A DNA stretch of 9,678 nucleotides from DASQEH01 sp038239485 (GTDB taxonomy: Bacteria > Actinomycetota > Actinomycetes > Propionibacteriales > Nocardioidaceae). Location of the stretch: NCBI GenBank assembly GCA_038239485.1, contig JBBSET010000083.1, positions 1-9,678 on the forward strand. The letters run 5' to 3'. This document shows, piece by piece, positions 1-7,268 of this stretch. Both the position numbers and the translations under genes were made by a program. Each line of letters opens with the position of its first letter. Position 1 is the stretch's first letter. A model generated the notes under the pieces. The model was not told the DNA's origin. It searched no databases and was given only the letters and a program-made list of their open reading frames with translations.

Positions 1-1
1 G

Positions 2-3000
2 ACGACCGAGCCGACGGTGCGGCTGTCCGACCTCCCCGTGCTGACCGGGAGCGAGGAAGGCGACGTGCTGAGCTGGGGCACGAACGTCGGCACCGATGTG
101 CCCCGAAGCACGGTGGCGATGATCCGTACCCAGGTGGAGAAGGGACCGAACCGGGTCGCCGTCCGCACGCCGACAGGGGAGCAGATCACGTTCGGCGAGC
201 TGTGGTCGAGGTCGCAGACCCTCGCGCACCGGATCCGGAAGCGCACCGAGCCAGGGTCCGTCGTCGGCATCGCCGTCGACCGGCATGTCGGGCTCGTCGT
301 GGCCGCACTGGCCGTCTGGAGGGCCGGCTGTGCGTATGTCCCGCTCGACCCGACCTATCCACCGGACCGGCTGGACTACATGATCGTGGACTCGGGCGCC
401 GGCCTCGTTCTGTCCGACACAGACGTCGCCTGTCTCGCTGACCAGTCGTCGACGCCAGACGAACGTGTCGACCTCGCAGACCCTGACGCCGGGGAGCTGG
501 CGTACGTGATCTACACCTCAGGCTCCACCGGGCGCCCGAAGGGGGTGGCCATCGAGCATCGGGGACTGGCCAACCTGTTGGCGACGATGTCCGAACGGCC
601 AGGTTTCGGCCCGGGTGAGAAGCTACTCGCCGTCACGACCTTCTCTTTCGACATCGCGGCGCTCGAGCTCTTCCTTCCGTTGGTGTGTGGCGGCACAGTC
701 GTCGTCTGTGACCGCGAGTCTGCCTCCGACCCGGTTCGGCTCGCGGCGGTCATGGCCGACGAGGGCATCGATGTCCTGCAAGCCACTCCGTCCACCTGGC
801 GGATGCTCATCGAAGGCGGCTGGCGAGGAAGTGCCGGCCTTCGCGCGCTCTGCGGCGGTGAGCAGCTGACTCGCGAGCTTGCCACCAGGCTGCTCACCGT
901 CGTGGCTTCGCTCTGGAACTGCTACGGCCCAACCGAGACAACCATCTGGTCGACGGTCGACAAGGTGGCCGACGCCGCCGACATCAGCATCGGAGAGCCG
1001 GTGGCCAACACCACCGCCTATGTCGTGGACAGGTTTGCGAACCTGCTGCCTCCGGGTGCCAAGGGCGAGCTCTGGCTGGGTGGCTCGGGAGTCGCACGCG
1101 GATACGTCAACCAGCCGCAGCTCAGCGCCGCCCGCTTCAGCGCGGACCCATGGCGTCCAGGCGGCCGGATCTACCGCACGGGTGACCTCGCCTCATGGAC
1201 CGATGACGGCCGCTTGCGCTGTCATGGACGCACTGACAACCAGATCAAGCTGCGTGGTCACCGGATCGAGCTCGGCGAGATCGAGGCGGCCTTGCGCACC
1301 GCCCCCCAGGTCGAACAGGCGGTGGCCCTGCTTCGTGAGGATCGTCCCGGAGACCAGCGGATCGTCGCCTACGTCGTGGGCAGCCCGCCTGATGTGCTGG
1401 AGCATCTGCGGGGCCGGCTGCCGGCCTACATGGTCCCTGCCGCGGTCATCCAGGTCGACGAGATCCCCCGAACGCTGAACGGCAAGATCGACCGCTCGGC
1501 GTTGCCGGAGCCGCACCACGAAGGTGCCATCGGAACCGCGCCCCGCAGTCCGGCCGAGCTGGCGCTGGCCGCAGTCTGGACGGATCTCCTGGGTATCTCG
1601 ACGCCGAACGTCGAGGCTGACTTCTTCGCACTCGGTGGCCATAGCCTTCTTGCAACCAAGCTGGTGGCACGACTGTCGGAGCAGTTCAAGGTCGGTGTCC
1701 CGTTGCGAGCGGTCTTCGAGAACCCGACTCTCGGCCGGCTGGCGCGCGCTGTCGAAGCCCTCGAGGGGACGGCCCGAACCGGGCCAGCCGCCCCGATAGC
1801 CGTCTCGCGCACGGGAAGGCGCGTGAGCGCCGTTGCCCTTGCCGAGCGATCCGCCCTTGAAGCGGCGCTCGCTGGTGCCTCAGACGTGTCGGACGGTCTC
1901 GTCGTCTTCGCGATGACGTCGTCACAGCAACGAATGTGGCTGCTCGATCAGATCTCTCCGACCGAGTCGCGATACAACGTGTCGGTGGCACGCCGCCTCG
2001 ACGGTGAGATCGACCCCGACCGGCTCCGCGAGGCGCTTCGAGCGCTCGTCGGACGTTACGAGATCCTCCGTACGACGTACCAGCAGGTCGACGATCTGCT
2101 CGTGCAGGTGGTGCACCCCTCGGCGGAGCCCGCTTTCGACGTGGTGGACAATTCCGGCAGCCTCTGGAGCCACGCGCTCGAGGCTGCGCGCGACCTCGCC
2201 GACCAGGCTTTCGACCTCGATAGCGGCCCCACGCTGCGGGCTCGGCTGATCCGGCTCGAGGCACACAGCTGGCTGTTCGTCATGTCCGCGCCTCACATCG
2301 CCTTGGACGGGTGGTCGATCGACACCGTCCTTGGCGAACTGGCCCAGCTGTACGCCGGAGCCAGCGAGCTCACCGACCCGGCAATCCAGTTCGGTGACTT
2401 CGCGGTCTGGGAGTCACATCGCGCCGCAGACGAGACCGACCGCAGCTACTGGCTCGCTCAGCTGGCTGGGGCGCCGAGCGAGACGACGCTCCCGTTGTCG
2501 CGCCCGAGGGAGGCCAACCAGAGGCCCGCCGGTCGGCGGATCCGCAGAGAGCTGCAACCGGCGGTCGCCACTGCGATCTCCGACGTGGCCCGGGCGACTC
2601 GGGCTACTGCCTTCATGGTGCTGGCGGCCACAGTCTCCACCTTCTTGTCCCGGCACGGATCGGGCGCCGACATCGTCCTCGGCACACCGCTGGCCTCCCG
2701 CTCGTTCGCAGGCGCCGAGCCGTTGGTCGGCTCGCTCGTCAATACGCTGCCGCTCCGGATCGCGGTGGACGACGACCAGTCGTTCCAGGAGCACCTGGCA
2801 CGGGTCGCTGAGGTCTGCGAGAACGCATACCGCCACGCCGACTATCCCTTCGACAAGATCGTCGCCGATGTCGGCGTCGAGCGCGACCCCGCTCGGCATC
2901 CGGTATTCCAGGTCCTCGTGTCCGCGCAGGACCAACGCGCGGCCTCGACGCCATTCGGCACGGCCGTCATGTCGCCGGTGGAGATCGACTGGGAGCGGGT

Positions 3001-4969
3001 CCGCTTCGACGCTGCGGTCACGTTCTCCGGATCCGGGTCAGAGGTCGAGCTGATCTTCGAGTACCGGTCCGACCTGGTCGAGGAGCGCATCGCCCAGTGG
3101 ATGGTCGACCAGCTCATACGGCTGCTCGAAGAGGTGGCAGACAAGCCCCAGTGCCGGGTCGCCGACCTCTGCCTCGTCGACGGCGACGAGCTTGCTCAGC
3201 TCTTGTCGTGGGAGCATCAGGCTGGTCCACACCCAGCAAAGCTTCTGCCGCACCTCGTCGCCGGCTTCGTCGCCGACACTCCCGAGCGAACGGCGGTCGA
3301 GGTCGAGGGCGCCCGCCTCAGCTTCAGTCAGCTGGACGAGCGCGCAGCTTCGGTGGCCGCGGCGCTGAGGGTGGCAGGGGTGGGACCTGGCGACGTCGTG
3401 GCGGTCATTCTCGGGCACAGCCTGCTGTGGCCGGCGGCGCTGCTTGCCGTGTGGCGAGTCGGCGCTGCTTTCATGGCCGTCGATCCCGCCTATCCAGCGG
3501 CTCGCCAGCAGTTCATGATCACGGACAGCGGCTCATGCGCGATAGTGAGCATGAGCGGCATACCGATCGCGCCCGGCGAGACCGTACTGGTGCTCGCGGA
3601 CCAGGTCGAGAGTGCGCCCTGTGCCGCCGCCGTGCTCGACCCGGCCTCAGCTGCCTACGTTGTGTACACATCAGGGTCGACGGGCACGCCGAAGGGGGCT
3701 GTGGTGACCCACGCCGGCCTGGCCGACCTTACTGAGGCTCTCCGGCAGACCATCTACGCAGGGGACGTGCCGAGCCCACTCCACGTAGCGGTCAATGCGC
3801 CGGTGACCTTCGACCCGTCCGTCCAGCAGCTGGTACATCTCGGGTTCGGGGCAACGCTGCACCCGATCCCTGAGGCAGTACGCCTCGACGCGGACGCGTT
3901 CGTCTCCTACCTGGACGCCAACAGCATCGACGTCCTCGACGCCACCCCGACCCATCTGCGGATGCTGGTCGAAGCGGGCCTGCTGGAGCGCTCTGCCGGG
4001 CCGTCGATCCTGCTGGTCGGAGGGGAACCGCTCGACCAGCAGCTCTGGGATCAGCTCCGATCGTCCGAGTGCGAGGTGTGGAACCTCTACGGTCCCGCCG
4101 AGGCAACGGTCGACACCGTCGTCGCCAAACTCGCCGACAGCGAGGAGCCGGTCATCGGTCGGCCGTTGCCGAATGTCACCGTGCGCGTGGTCGACGAACG
4201 CTGGCGCAGGGTTGCCGTCGGCGTTACCGGCGAGCTCTGGCTCGCCGGCCGACAGCTGGCGACGGGCTACCTCGGCCGCCCGGAGCTGTCGGCCGAGCGC
4301 TTCGTGGACCACGACGGGCTTCGCTGGTATCGCACCGGCGACCTCGTGCGGCACCGGTCCGACGGCTTGCTGGAGTTCCGGGGACGTGCGGATGACCAGG
4401 TCAAGATTCGCGGCCACCGAGTCGAGCTCGCCGAGGTGAGCGCCGCGCTCCGCCAACTGGCCTCCGTCGACCGTGCCGCGGTGGTCGCGAGCGACGGCAC
4501 GCTGGTCGCGTATGTCGTGATCACGGCGGGGAGCGATCATGCCGCGGTGGACATTCGCCGGGAGCTGCGGCGCGTGCTGCCGGCGTACGCGATACCGTCA
4601 GCCGTCGTGTCGGTCCCGGACCTGCCACTGCTGCCGAACGGGAAGCTCGACCTGGTCGCCTTACGCGCCCGGCCAACGACCGAGCACCACGAGCGAGTGG
4701 TGACCGAGCCACTGCAAGGACCGGCCGAGGAGCTCGTAGGCGAGCTGTGGTCGTCCTTGCTCGGCATCGCCGAGGTGAGCGCCGATGACGACTTCTTCGA
4801 TCTCGGTGGCGACTCCCTGGCGGCGGCACGATTCATCGGTCAGCTCCGGGCGATGGATATCGACCTCCCGCTTCTGACGATGTTCGTGCATCCGACAGTG
4901 CGGGGGGTCGCCGCGGAAATCGCCGACGTCCTGCTCTCGGGACTGGATCACGCCGACGAGCTGCCGTGA
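2..4969 (+). CDS. Nonribosomal peptide synthetase, 5' partial: (C end)-A-PCP-C-A-PCP
   Basis: Cytoplasmic modular enzyme that activates amino acids as adenylates, tethers them to phosphopantetheine arms and joins them by peptide bonds. The frame is open from base 2; a GTG at 17 is in frame, but the residues on both sides of it (TTEPTVRLSDLPVLTG) read as the end of a C domain, so the true start is upstream. Residue numbers here count from that GTG. Order: C-domain end (to about 20), A1 (about 27-505), PCP1 (Ser543), C (about 633-1060, PHIALDG at 759-765), A2 (about 1080-1555), PCP2 (Ser1600), then a short acidic tail ending at 1650. There is no epimerase, thioesterase or reductase at the end, so the chain must pass to another protein. 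The stop codon overlaps the GTG of the next gene. Predicted to add a Gly-like then a Gln-like residue. The NRPS identity is certain; the substrates are inferred. Confidence 0.97.
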   Translation, partial: TTEPTVRLSDLPVLTGSEEGDVLSWGTNVGTDVPRSTVAMIRTQVEKGPNRVAVRTPTGEQITFGELWSRSQTLAHRIRKRTEPGSVVGIAVDRHVGLVVAALAVWRAGCAYVPLDPTYPPDRLDYMIVDSGAGLVLSDTDVACLADQSSTPDERVDLADPDAGELAYVIYTSGSTGRPKGVAIEHRGLANLLATMSERPGFGPGEKLLAVTTFSFDIAALELFLPLVCGGTVVVCDRESASDPVRLAAVMADEGIDVLQATPSTWRMLIEGGWRGSAGLRALCGGEQLTRELATRLLTVVASLWNCYGPTETTIWSTVDKVADAADISIGEPVANTTAYVVDRFANLLPPGAKGELWLGGSGVARGYVNQPQLSAARFSADPWRPGGRIYRTGDLASWTDDGRLRCHGRTDNQIKLRGHRIELGEIEAALRTAPQVEQAVALLREDRPGDQRIVAYVVGSPPDVLEHLRGRLPAYMVPAAVIQVDEIPRTLNGKIDRSALPEPHHEGAIGTAPRSPAELALAAVWTDLLGISTPNVEADFFALGGHSLLATKLVARLSEQFKVGVPLRAVFENPTLGRLARAVEALEGTARTGPAAPIAVSRTGRRVSAVALAERSALEAALAGASDVSDGLVVFAMTSSQQRMWLLDQISPTESRYNVSVARRLDGEIDPDRLREALRALVGRYEILRTTYQQVDDLLVQVVHPSAEPAFDVVDNSGSLWSHALEAARDLADQAFDLDSGPTLRARLIRLEAHSWLFVMSAPHIALDGWSIDTVLGELAQLYAGASELTDPAIQFGDFAVWESHRAADETDRSYWLAQLAGAPSETTLPLSRPREANQRPAGRRIRRELQPAVATAISDVARATRATAFMVLAATVSTFLSRHGSGADIVLGTPLASRSFAGAEPLVGSLVNTLPLRIAVDDDQSFQEHLARVAEVCENAYRHADYPFDKIVADVGVERDPARHPVFQVLVSAQDQRAASTPFGTAVMSPVEIDWERVRFDAAVTFSGSGSEVELIFEYRSDLVEERIAQWMVDQLIRLLEEVADKPQCRVADLCLVDGDELAQLLSWEHQAGPHPAKLLPHLVAGFVADTPERTAVEVEGARLSFSQLDERAASVAAALRVAGVGPGDVVAVILGHSLLWPAALLAVWRVGAAFMAVDPAYPAARQQFMITDSGSCAIVSMSGIPIAPGETVLVLADQVESAPCAAAVLDPASAAYVVYTSGSTGTPKGAVVTHAGLADLTEALRQTIYAGDVPSPLHVAVNAPVTFDPSVQQLVHLGFGATLHPIPEAVRLDADAFVSYLDANSIDVLDATPTHLRMLVEAGLLERSAGPSILLVGGEPLDQQLWDQLRSSECEVWNLYGPAEATVDTVVAKLADSEEPVIGRPLPNVTVRVVDERWRRVAVGVTGELWLAGRQLATGYLGRPELSAERFVDHDGLRWYRTGDLVRHRSDGLLEFRGRADDQVKIRGHRVELAEVSAALRQLASVDRAAVVASDGTLVAYVVITAGSDHAAVDIRRELRRVLPAYAIPSAVVSVPDLPLLPNGKLDLVALRARPTTEHHERVVTEPLQGPAEELVGELWSSLLGIAEVSADDDFFDLGGDSLAAARFIGQLRAMDIDLPLLTMFVHPTVRGVAAEIADVLLSGLDHADELP
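95..1531 (+). other. Adenylation domain A1, predicted glycine-activating
   Basis: Complete AMP-forming adenylation domain. A3 is YTSGSTGRPKG (residues 166-176 from the GTG at 17), A5 is NCYGPTE, A7 is YRTGD, A8 is LRGHRIELGEIE, A9 is LPAYMVP and A10 is LNGKIDR. Hand alignment to the GrsA pocket gives D212, I213, L216, Q255, L278, G280, C302, I310, W311, K490, that is DILQLGCIWK. As recalled, the published glycine code is DILQLGLIWK, which differs only at the seventh position. Both Asp and the A10 Lys, which bind the substrate amino and carboxyl groups, are present, so the domain should be active on an alpha-amino acid. Glycine is inferred from the code only. Confidence 0.9.
1550..1759 (+). 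other. Peptidyl carrier protein PCP1
   Basis: Thiolation domain of about 70 residues. The phosphopantetheine attachment motif is FFALGGHSLLATKL, with Ser543 encoded at 1643-1645. It carries the residue loaded by A1 and donates it to the downstream C domain. The GGHS form is the usual one for a carrier that feeds directly into a C domain. It is followed by an Ala/Arg/Glu-rich linker of about 50 residues before the C domain. Confidence 0.93.
1913..3196 (+). other. Condensation domain between PCP1 and A2
   Basis: Forms the peptide bond between the chain on PCP1 and the residue on PCP2. Visible motifs: C1 TSSQQRMWLLDQ (from residue 634), C2 GRYEILRTTY, C3 PHIALDGWS (759-767), C4 FGDFAVWE, C5 IVLGTPLASR, C6 GSLVNTLPLR and C7 YPFDKIV. 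The catalytic second His (H760) and the structural Asp and Gly (D764, G765) of HHxxxDG are kept. The first His is replaced by Pro, a tolerated position in some active C domains. C1 and C2 look like the L-amino-acid (LCL) type, which fits the absence of an epimerase upstream. Confidence 0.92.
3254..4682 (+). other. Adenylation domain A2, predicted glutamine-like substrate
   Basis: Complete adenylation domain: A3 YTSGSTGTPKG, A5 NLYGPAE, A7 YRTGD, A8 IRGHRVELAEV, A9 LPAYAIP, A10 LPNGKLDL (Leu in place of the usual final Arg). The A4 region is FDPSVQQL. Hand-aligned pocket residues are D1266, P1267, Q1270, D1308, L1333, G1335, L1357, V1365, D1366, K1543, that is DPQDLGLVDK. As recalled, the glutamine code is DAQDLGVVDK, so 8 of 10 match. 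The differences (Pro for Ala at position 2, Leu for Val at position 7) could leave room for a modified or related side chain. The domain class is certain; the substrate is tentative. Confidence 0.9.
4721..4942 (+). other. Peptidyl carrier protein PCP2 (C-terminal)
   Basis: Carrier domain with the attachment motif FFDLGGDSLAAARF; Ser1600 is encoded at 4814-4816. It is the last domain of the protein, followed only by about a dozen residues with an acidic end (SGLDHADELP). With no C or TE domain after it in cis, its peptidyl chain must be handed to another polypeptide; the nearest candidate is the free C protein that starts at 4966. The GGDS form is more often seen on carriers that precede an epimerase, yet none is encoded here. 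Confidence 0.92.
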
Positions 4970-6444
4970 GCGATGAGTTCCCCCAGCTTTCTGCTGACAA
5001 ACGTGCGCTGCTGGCACGCGAGCTGGCTCGGCGACGCGCCGGTGCGGCGGCGATCACGGCTCGGCCGCGCGGGGACCCACCGCCGCTGTCTTTGGCACAG
5101 CGCCGGTTGTGGCTGCTCGACCGGATGTCGCCGGGCCAGCCGACCTACAACGCGACCCTGACCATCCGCCTCGAAGGCGCCCTCGACGCCGGGGCCCTGC
5201 ACGCCGCCCTCGACACGGTCGTCGAACGGCACGAGTCGCTGCGGACGGTCGGCGTCGAACACGATGGTGTACCTGAGGGGCGGCTTCTCGACCGCGGGGT
5301 CCGGTGGCGGACGGCGGTCACCGACGAGACGGGTCTGCCGCAGCTGCTTCGTGCCGACGCCAGGGAGCCGTTCGACCTGAGTACGGACGTGATGCTGCGT
5401 GCGTCGCTCTACCGGGTGCACGCGGAGCTTCACGTGCTGATCTTGGTCCTGCATCACATCGCCTCCGACGGCTGGTCGCGCGGGGTGCTCTTCGGGGAGC
5501 TGACGGAGGCCTACAACGCGCACGTCGAACGACGAGAGCCTCAGCTGCGTCCGCTCGCGATCCAGTACGGGGACTACGCGAAGTGGCAGCACGACGCGGT
5601 GGCCAGCGGGCGGATGCTACGTCACGAGGAGTTCTGGAGACAGGAGCTCGCGGGCGCCGACTTCGTGGTGAACCTGCCTTACGATCTGACCCCGGGCGGC
5701 GCCCAGGACCACCTCGGCGAGCGGATCGCGATGGACGGCCCGCCGGGGTCGGGGGACGCCATCCGATTGCTCGGGCGCGCGGAGGGAGCGACGTTCTTCA
5801 TGGCGATGTTGGCCGCTTCCGGAGCGCTGCTGTTCTGTCTCACCGAACAGGAGGACATCGTGCTGGGCAGCCCGGTGGCGAACCGCCAACGCCCAGAGCT
5901 CGAAGGTCTGATCGGCTTCTTCGTCAATACCGTGGTCCTGCGTGTGCGGTTGGGAGGCGACCCCAGCTTCCGCGAGTTGCTTCGTCGCTGCCGGCAGACC
6001 GCCATCTCGTGCCTCGCTCACCAGGACATGCCCTTCGACCGACTCGTGGAGATCATCAACCCGCGTCGTATCGCTGGCCGCAATCCGTTGTTCCAGGTGA
6101 ACTATCGAATGCAGGGCATCGCGCCGCCACCTCCACAGCTGACTGGACTGAAGGTGAGCCGGATGCTCACGGAGACAGGCACCGCCCGTTTCAACCTGGC
6201 CCTCGGTGTGGTGGACCAGCCGGACGCCCTGCGGGGCTACATCGAGTACAGCAGCAGCCTGTTCCGGCCGTCCACGCCAACGATCTGGCAGGCTGAGCTG
6301 GTGAACATCGTGGTGTGGGCAGCCCAGGATCCCGAGATCAAGATGTCGGTGTTGCGGCGTCGGGTGCTGGCCGATCTGGAGCGCGCTCGGGCGGCGGTCG
6401 CCGCGCGATCAGCCCAGTCCCGCCGCCCCATCCGGCGCGGGTGA
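4966..6444 (+). CDS. Stand-alone NRPS condensation-domain protein
   Basis: A 492-residue protein made of one complete C domain without A or PCP partner. It is expected to form an amide (or ester) bond in trans between substrates held on carriers of other proteins. Motifs: C1 LSLAQRRLWLLD (41-52), C2 RHESLRT (88-94), C3 HHIASDGWS (163-171) with both His and the Asp intact, C4 YGDYAKWQ (201-208), C5 IVLGSPVANR (298-307), C6 IGFFVNTVVLR (316-326), C7 HQDMPFDRLVE (352-362). An epimerase is unlikely because C1 and C5-C7 are C-type. It opens with the helical linker normally found before a module-starting C domain and ends in an Arg-rich tail (10 Arg in 464-492). The GTG start overlaps the TGA of the NRPS gene (GTGA) and no strong ribosome binding site is visible, so translational coupling is likely. 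It matches the LCL type best, with some DCL-like residues; the partner and substrate are unknown. Confidence 0.93.
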   Translation: MSDEFPQLSADKRALLARELARRRAGAAAITARPRGDPPPLSLAQRRLWLLDRMSPGQPTYNATLTIRLEGALDAGALHAALDTVVERHESLRTVGVEHDGVPEGRLLDRGVRWRTAVTDETGLPQLLRADAREPFDLSTDVMLRASLYRVHAELHVLILVLHHIASDGWSRGVLFGELTEAYNAHVERREPQLRPLAIQYGDYAKWQHDAVASGRMLRHEEFWRQELAGADFVVNLPYDLTPGGAQDHLGERIAMDGPPGSGDAIRLLGRAEGATFFMAMLAASGALLFCLTEQEDIVLGSPVANRQRPELEGLIGFFVNTVVLRVRLGGDPSFRELLRRCRQTAISCLAHQDMPFDRLVEIINPRRIAGRNPLFQVNYRMQGIAPPPPQLTGLKVSRMLTETGTARFNLALGVVDQPDALRGYIEYSSSLFRPSTPTIWQAELVNIVVWAAQDPEIKMSVLRRRVLADLERARAAVAARSAQSRRPIRRG

Positions 6445-7190
6445 GCCGACTGCTCGTCGAGCCGTCCAATGGGGTACCGGCCCGGCGACGGCTTGTGTGC
6501 GTCCCGTATGCCGGAGCAGGGGCGGCGGTCTTCATGCCGTGGCGGCGGCTCATTCCCGCTGACGTTGCGCTGACGATCGTGCGGTTGCCCGGCCGCGAGA
6601 GCAGATTCACCGAGCCGGCATTCACCGACGTGGACGCCGTGACCGATGAGCTCGCCACCGCCGTCTCGCGAAGCTCACACCTTCCCTGGAGCCTGTTCGG
6701 ATACAGCCTCGGAGCCCTGATCGCCTACGAACTGGCCGTGAGACTGTCGCGGCCGAACCGGCGGGCGCCAGATCTGCTTCTCGTCGGTGGCGCCGAGCCG
6801 CCGCATCTGCCGCGGATCAAGCCTGCCTTGTCGGACCTGGGCCAGACGGAGTTCGTCGCGGCGCTGCGAGCGATCGGTGGGACCCCGAGCGAGGTCTTCG
6901 AACACCCCGAACTGCTCGACGTCGTGCTGCCCACCCTGCGTTCGGACTTCCAGGTCCTCGACAGGTACAGGCCTCGGGCGCACCCGCAGCTGGCGTGCCC
7001 GATCGTGACGTACAGCGGCGCGTCGGACAGCGAGCTGAATGATGCGCGGGTGCACCGATGGTCGGAGCTGACCTCGTCAGCCACGCGGCACCGGCAGTTC
7101 GAGGGCGGTCACTTCTTCTTGACCGAGAAGGTGAGTGAGGTCGTGTCGGCGGTGCGCGAGGATATGGACTCAGCCAGCCCAGCCGGCTGA
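6441..7190 (+). CDS. Type II thioesterase, NRPS-associated proofreading hydrolase
   Basis: A 249-residue alpha/beta hydrolase of the external (type II, GrsT/RifR-like) thioesterase family, which removes wrong or stalled acyl groups from carrier arms. Near the N-terminus is the family's VCVPYAGAGA segment (19-28), followed by RLPGRESR (48-55), the nucleophile elbow FGYSLGALIAYE with Ser89, the lid region with LRSDFQVLDRY (166-176), Asp196 in GASDSE, and the catalytic His224 in EGGHFFLTE. Length and complete Ser-Asp-His triad fit an active enzyme. The GTG at 6441 is chosen because it overlaps the previous stop as GTGA, just as at the preceding junction, and because homology begins right after it; the frame is open further upstream, but that stretch is only Arg/Gly/Ser-rich shadow of the C gene. 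Last gene of the + strand operon in this window. Confidence 0.94.
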   Translation: MSRLLVEPSNGVPARRRLVCVPYAGAGAAVFMPWRRLIPADVALTIVRLPGRESRFTEPAFTDVDAVTDELATAVSRSSHLPWSLFGYSLGALIAYELAVRLSRPNRRAPDLLLVGGAEPPHLPRIKPALSDLGQTEFVAALRAIGGTPSEVFEHPELLDVVLPTLRSDFQVLDRYRPRAHPQLACPIVTYSGASDSELNDARVHRWSELTSSATRHRQFEGGHFFLTEKVSEVVSAVREDMDSASPAG

Positions 7191-7192
7191 GG

Positions 7193-7210
7193 TGGGTTTC
7201 CCGGAACCCA
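7193..7210. terminator. Possible bidirectional hairpin between convergent genes
   Basis: TGGGTT (7193-7198) and AACCCA (7205-7210) are perfect inverted repeats around TCCCGG; a T-G wobble could extend the stem and leave a 4-nt loop. It begins three bases after the stop of the thioesterase gene and lies in the only gap (7191-7268) between two converging operons, where a terminator is expected. There is no following T-run on either strand, so it would be a weak or non-canonical intrinsic terminator. Nothing else in the gap is convincing. Confidence 0.35.
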
Positions 7211-7268
7211 GGAGGCGTCACAGAGAGAGAGTTGCCACGCCACAAGCGGGGAAATCTACAGATATTCG

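Noticed and set aside
17..19. GTG as the start of the first NRPS
   Set aside because: The frame is open upstream to base 2 and the residues around it are the end of a C domain, so the gene begins outside the window.
3671..4540. 289-codon open frame on the - strand inside the NRPS
   Set aside because: It lies antisense to the A2 domain, whose motifs are complete; its protein has no recognisable fold and is typical of high-GC shadow frames.
4960..4972. A frameshift splitting one NRPS into two genes
   Set aside because: The second gene starts with its own GTG overlapping the stop, and with a normal module-start linker; the same overlap style recurs at 6441, so separate genes are more likely.
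5304..6296. 330-codon open frame on the + strand within the free C gene
   Set aside because: Arg/Gly/Pro-rich out-of-frame translation of the C domain, without recognisable motifs.
6315..6440. Longer N-terminus for the type II thioesterase, starting at 6315
   Set aside because: It would overlap the C gene by 130 bases and add a low-complexity Gly/Arg/Ser stretch; family homology starts right after the GTG at 6441, which shares a GTGA overlap like the preceding junction.
4966..6444. The free C-like protein as an epimerization domain
   Set aside because: C1 (SLAQRRLWLL), C5-C6 (VLGSPVANR, GFFVNTVVLR) and HHIASDGWS are condensation-type; epimerase-specific motifs are not seen.
7210..7240. AGGAGG (7210-7215) as a ribosome binding site for a small + strand gene
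   Set aside because: No sensible open frame with a start at proper spacing follows; the region runs into the 3' end of the - strand NRPS.
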